Part shown: positions 30,832-31,250 of the stretch, piece by piece
Numbering within the stretch: position 1 is the first letter of the stretch
How the letters are laid out: the number at the start of each line of letters is the position of its first letter
Assembly: GCA_900541285.1 (NCBI GenBank)
Contig: UQJA01000009.1
Location: 1-31,250, forward strand
Direction: 5' to 3'
From: an uncultured Collinsella sp.
GTDB lineage: Bacteria; Actinomycetota; Coriobacteriia; Coriobacteriales; Coriobacteriaceae
DNA length: 31,250 bases
Position numbers and translations under genes: made by a program
The notes under the pieces: generated by a model
Seen by the model: the letters and a program-made list of their open reading frames with translations, nothing else
What the model was told of the DNA's origin: nothing
Databases searched by the model: none

Positions 30832-31250
30832 ATGGTTGATACAGATTTTGCTTGGCGGCTTACGCAAGGGCTCGTGCGGATCGACAGTTCCGACCCAGGT
30901 GCGTATGAGGGCGAGATTGAACGCTATATCAAAGCGTTGGTTGAGGAACGGTTGGCGCAGCTGAGCCATCCGGTACTCGATGCCGTGCAGATTGCAGAGC
31001 TCGAAGTACTCCCCGGGCGCCGCAACCTTATGGTCACCGTGCCGGGCCAAAGCGACGAGCCGCGACTCGTCTATATCTGCCATATGGATACCGTTACGCT
31101 GGGCGATGGCTGGGACGCGGACATTCCGCCGCTCGGGACGGTTGTGCGTAACGACAAACTCTATGGCCGTGGCGCCTGCGACATGAAGGGTGGCCTGGCC
31201 TGCGCCATTGCCGCGCTGGTCCATACGCTCGAGCGCGTGGTGGCGGATGG
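30832..31250 (+). CDS. M20 family metallopeptidase (partial, runs off right edge)
   Basis: The open frame from the ATG at 30832 runs 139 codons to the window edge. It starts MVDTDFAWRLTQGLVRIDSS. It contains VYICHMDTV, whose His and Asp bind and polarise zinc in this family, and GRGACDMKGG, with the bridging Asp. The family includes ArgE, DapE, aminoacylases and carboxypeptidase G2; the visible part does not decide among them. GAGGTG lies 5 bases before the ATG. The gene has its own promoter and a likely repressor site and follows the serA terminator. Confidence 0.92.
   Translation, partial: MVDTDFAWRLTQGLVRIDSSDPGAYEGEIERYIKALVEERLAQLSHPVLDAVQIAELEVLPGRRNLMVTVPGQSDEPRLVYICHMDTVTLGDGWDADIPPLGTVVRNDKLYGRGACDMKGGLACAIAALVHTLERVVAD

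Overview
The window looks like chromosome of a high-GC, Gram-positive gut actinobacterium of the Coriobacteriia, most like Collinsella. This is inferred from four things: GC-rich codon use, GAAAGG/GGAGG-type ribosome binding sites, the mix of housekeeping genes, and many short palindromic repeats in the intergenic spaces. No rRNA is present; the one tRNA seen is tRNA-Ala(CGC).

Layout. (1) 1-4605, minus strand: a type I restriction-modification operon hsdR-hsdM-hsdS, with hsdS running off the left edge. (2) 4796-5530: a DEDDh exonuclease. (3) 5531-6437: a decayed stretch with two related copies of a tiny hydrophobic, basic-tailed peptide gene, then a very GC-rich IS110-family insertion sequence (transposase 6438-7541) with structured non-coding flanks. 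(4) 8043-11434, minus strand: proB (frameshifted), pncB, a small membrane-anchored coiled-coil protein and tRNA-Ala. (5) 11586-12524: a PflX-like radical SAM protein, followed on the plus strand by a candidate 6S-like small RNA. (6) 13052-15461, plus strand: a WecA/TagO-type glycosyl-phosphate transferase and trpS. (7) 15855-20465, minus strand: an Atl1/Ogt-like protein, DegV, a MarR-type regulator, a B3/B4-domain protein and ATP-dependent PEP carboxykinase. Four of these five genes are followed, 13 to 27 bases after the stop, by the same hairpin repeat. (8) 20845-22428: a polysaccharide flippase-like membrane protein. (9) 22510-22840: a cluster of palindromic elements, then a metallophosphatase. 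(10) 24013-25611: a cation/proton antiporter with two frameshifts. (11) 25727-25948: a small acidic protein. (12) 26065-28156: a two-gene operon of a MazG-like nucleotide pyrophosphohydrolase and a GIY-YIG nuclease fused to a DUF2075 (Schlafen-group-3-like) helicase. (13) 28296-30654: serC-serA for serine biosynthesis. (14) From 30832: the start of an M20 metallopeptidase behind a 17-bp palindromic operator candidate.

How the parts work together. Two regions look like genome defence: the type I R-M operon and the MazG/GIY-YIG-helicase pair. Both look less GC-rich than the core genes. The pair has overlapping genes and a run of eight Gs in its ribosome-binding region, so it could be phase variable. 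It is the best candidate here for an undercharacterised system. The rest is ordinary metabolism: serine, proline, NAD salvage, gluconeogenesis, tryptophanyl-tRNA and cell-envelope precursors.

The other main theme is repeats. At least five palindromic families sit between genes. Some serve as terminators. One 100-nt hairpin keeps full pairing only in the plus-strand RNA. Three single-base frameshifts (proB, and two in the antiporter) are either real gene decay or assembly errors.
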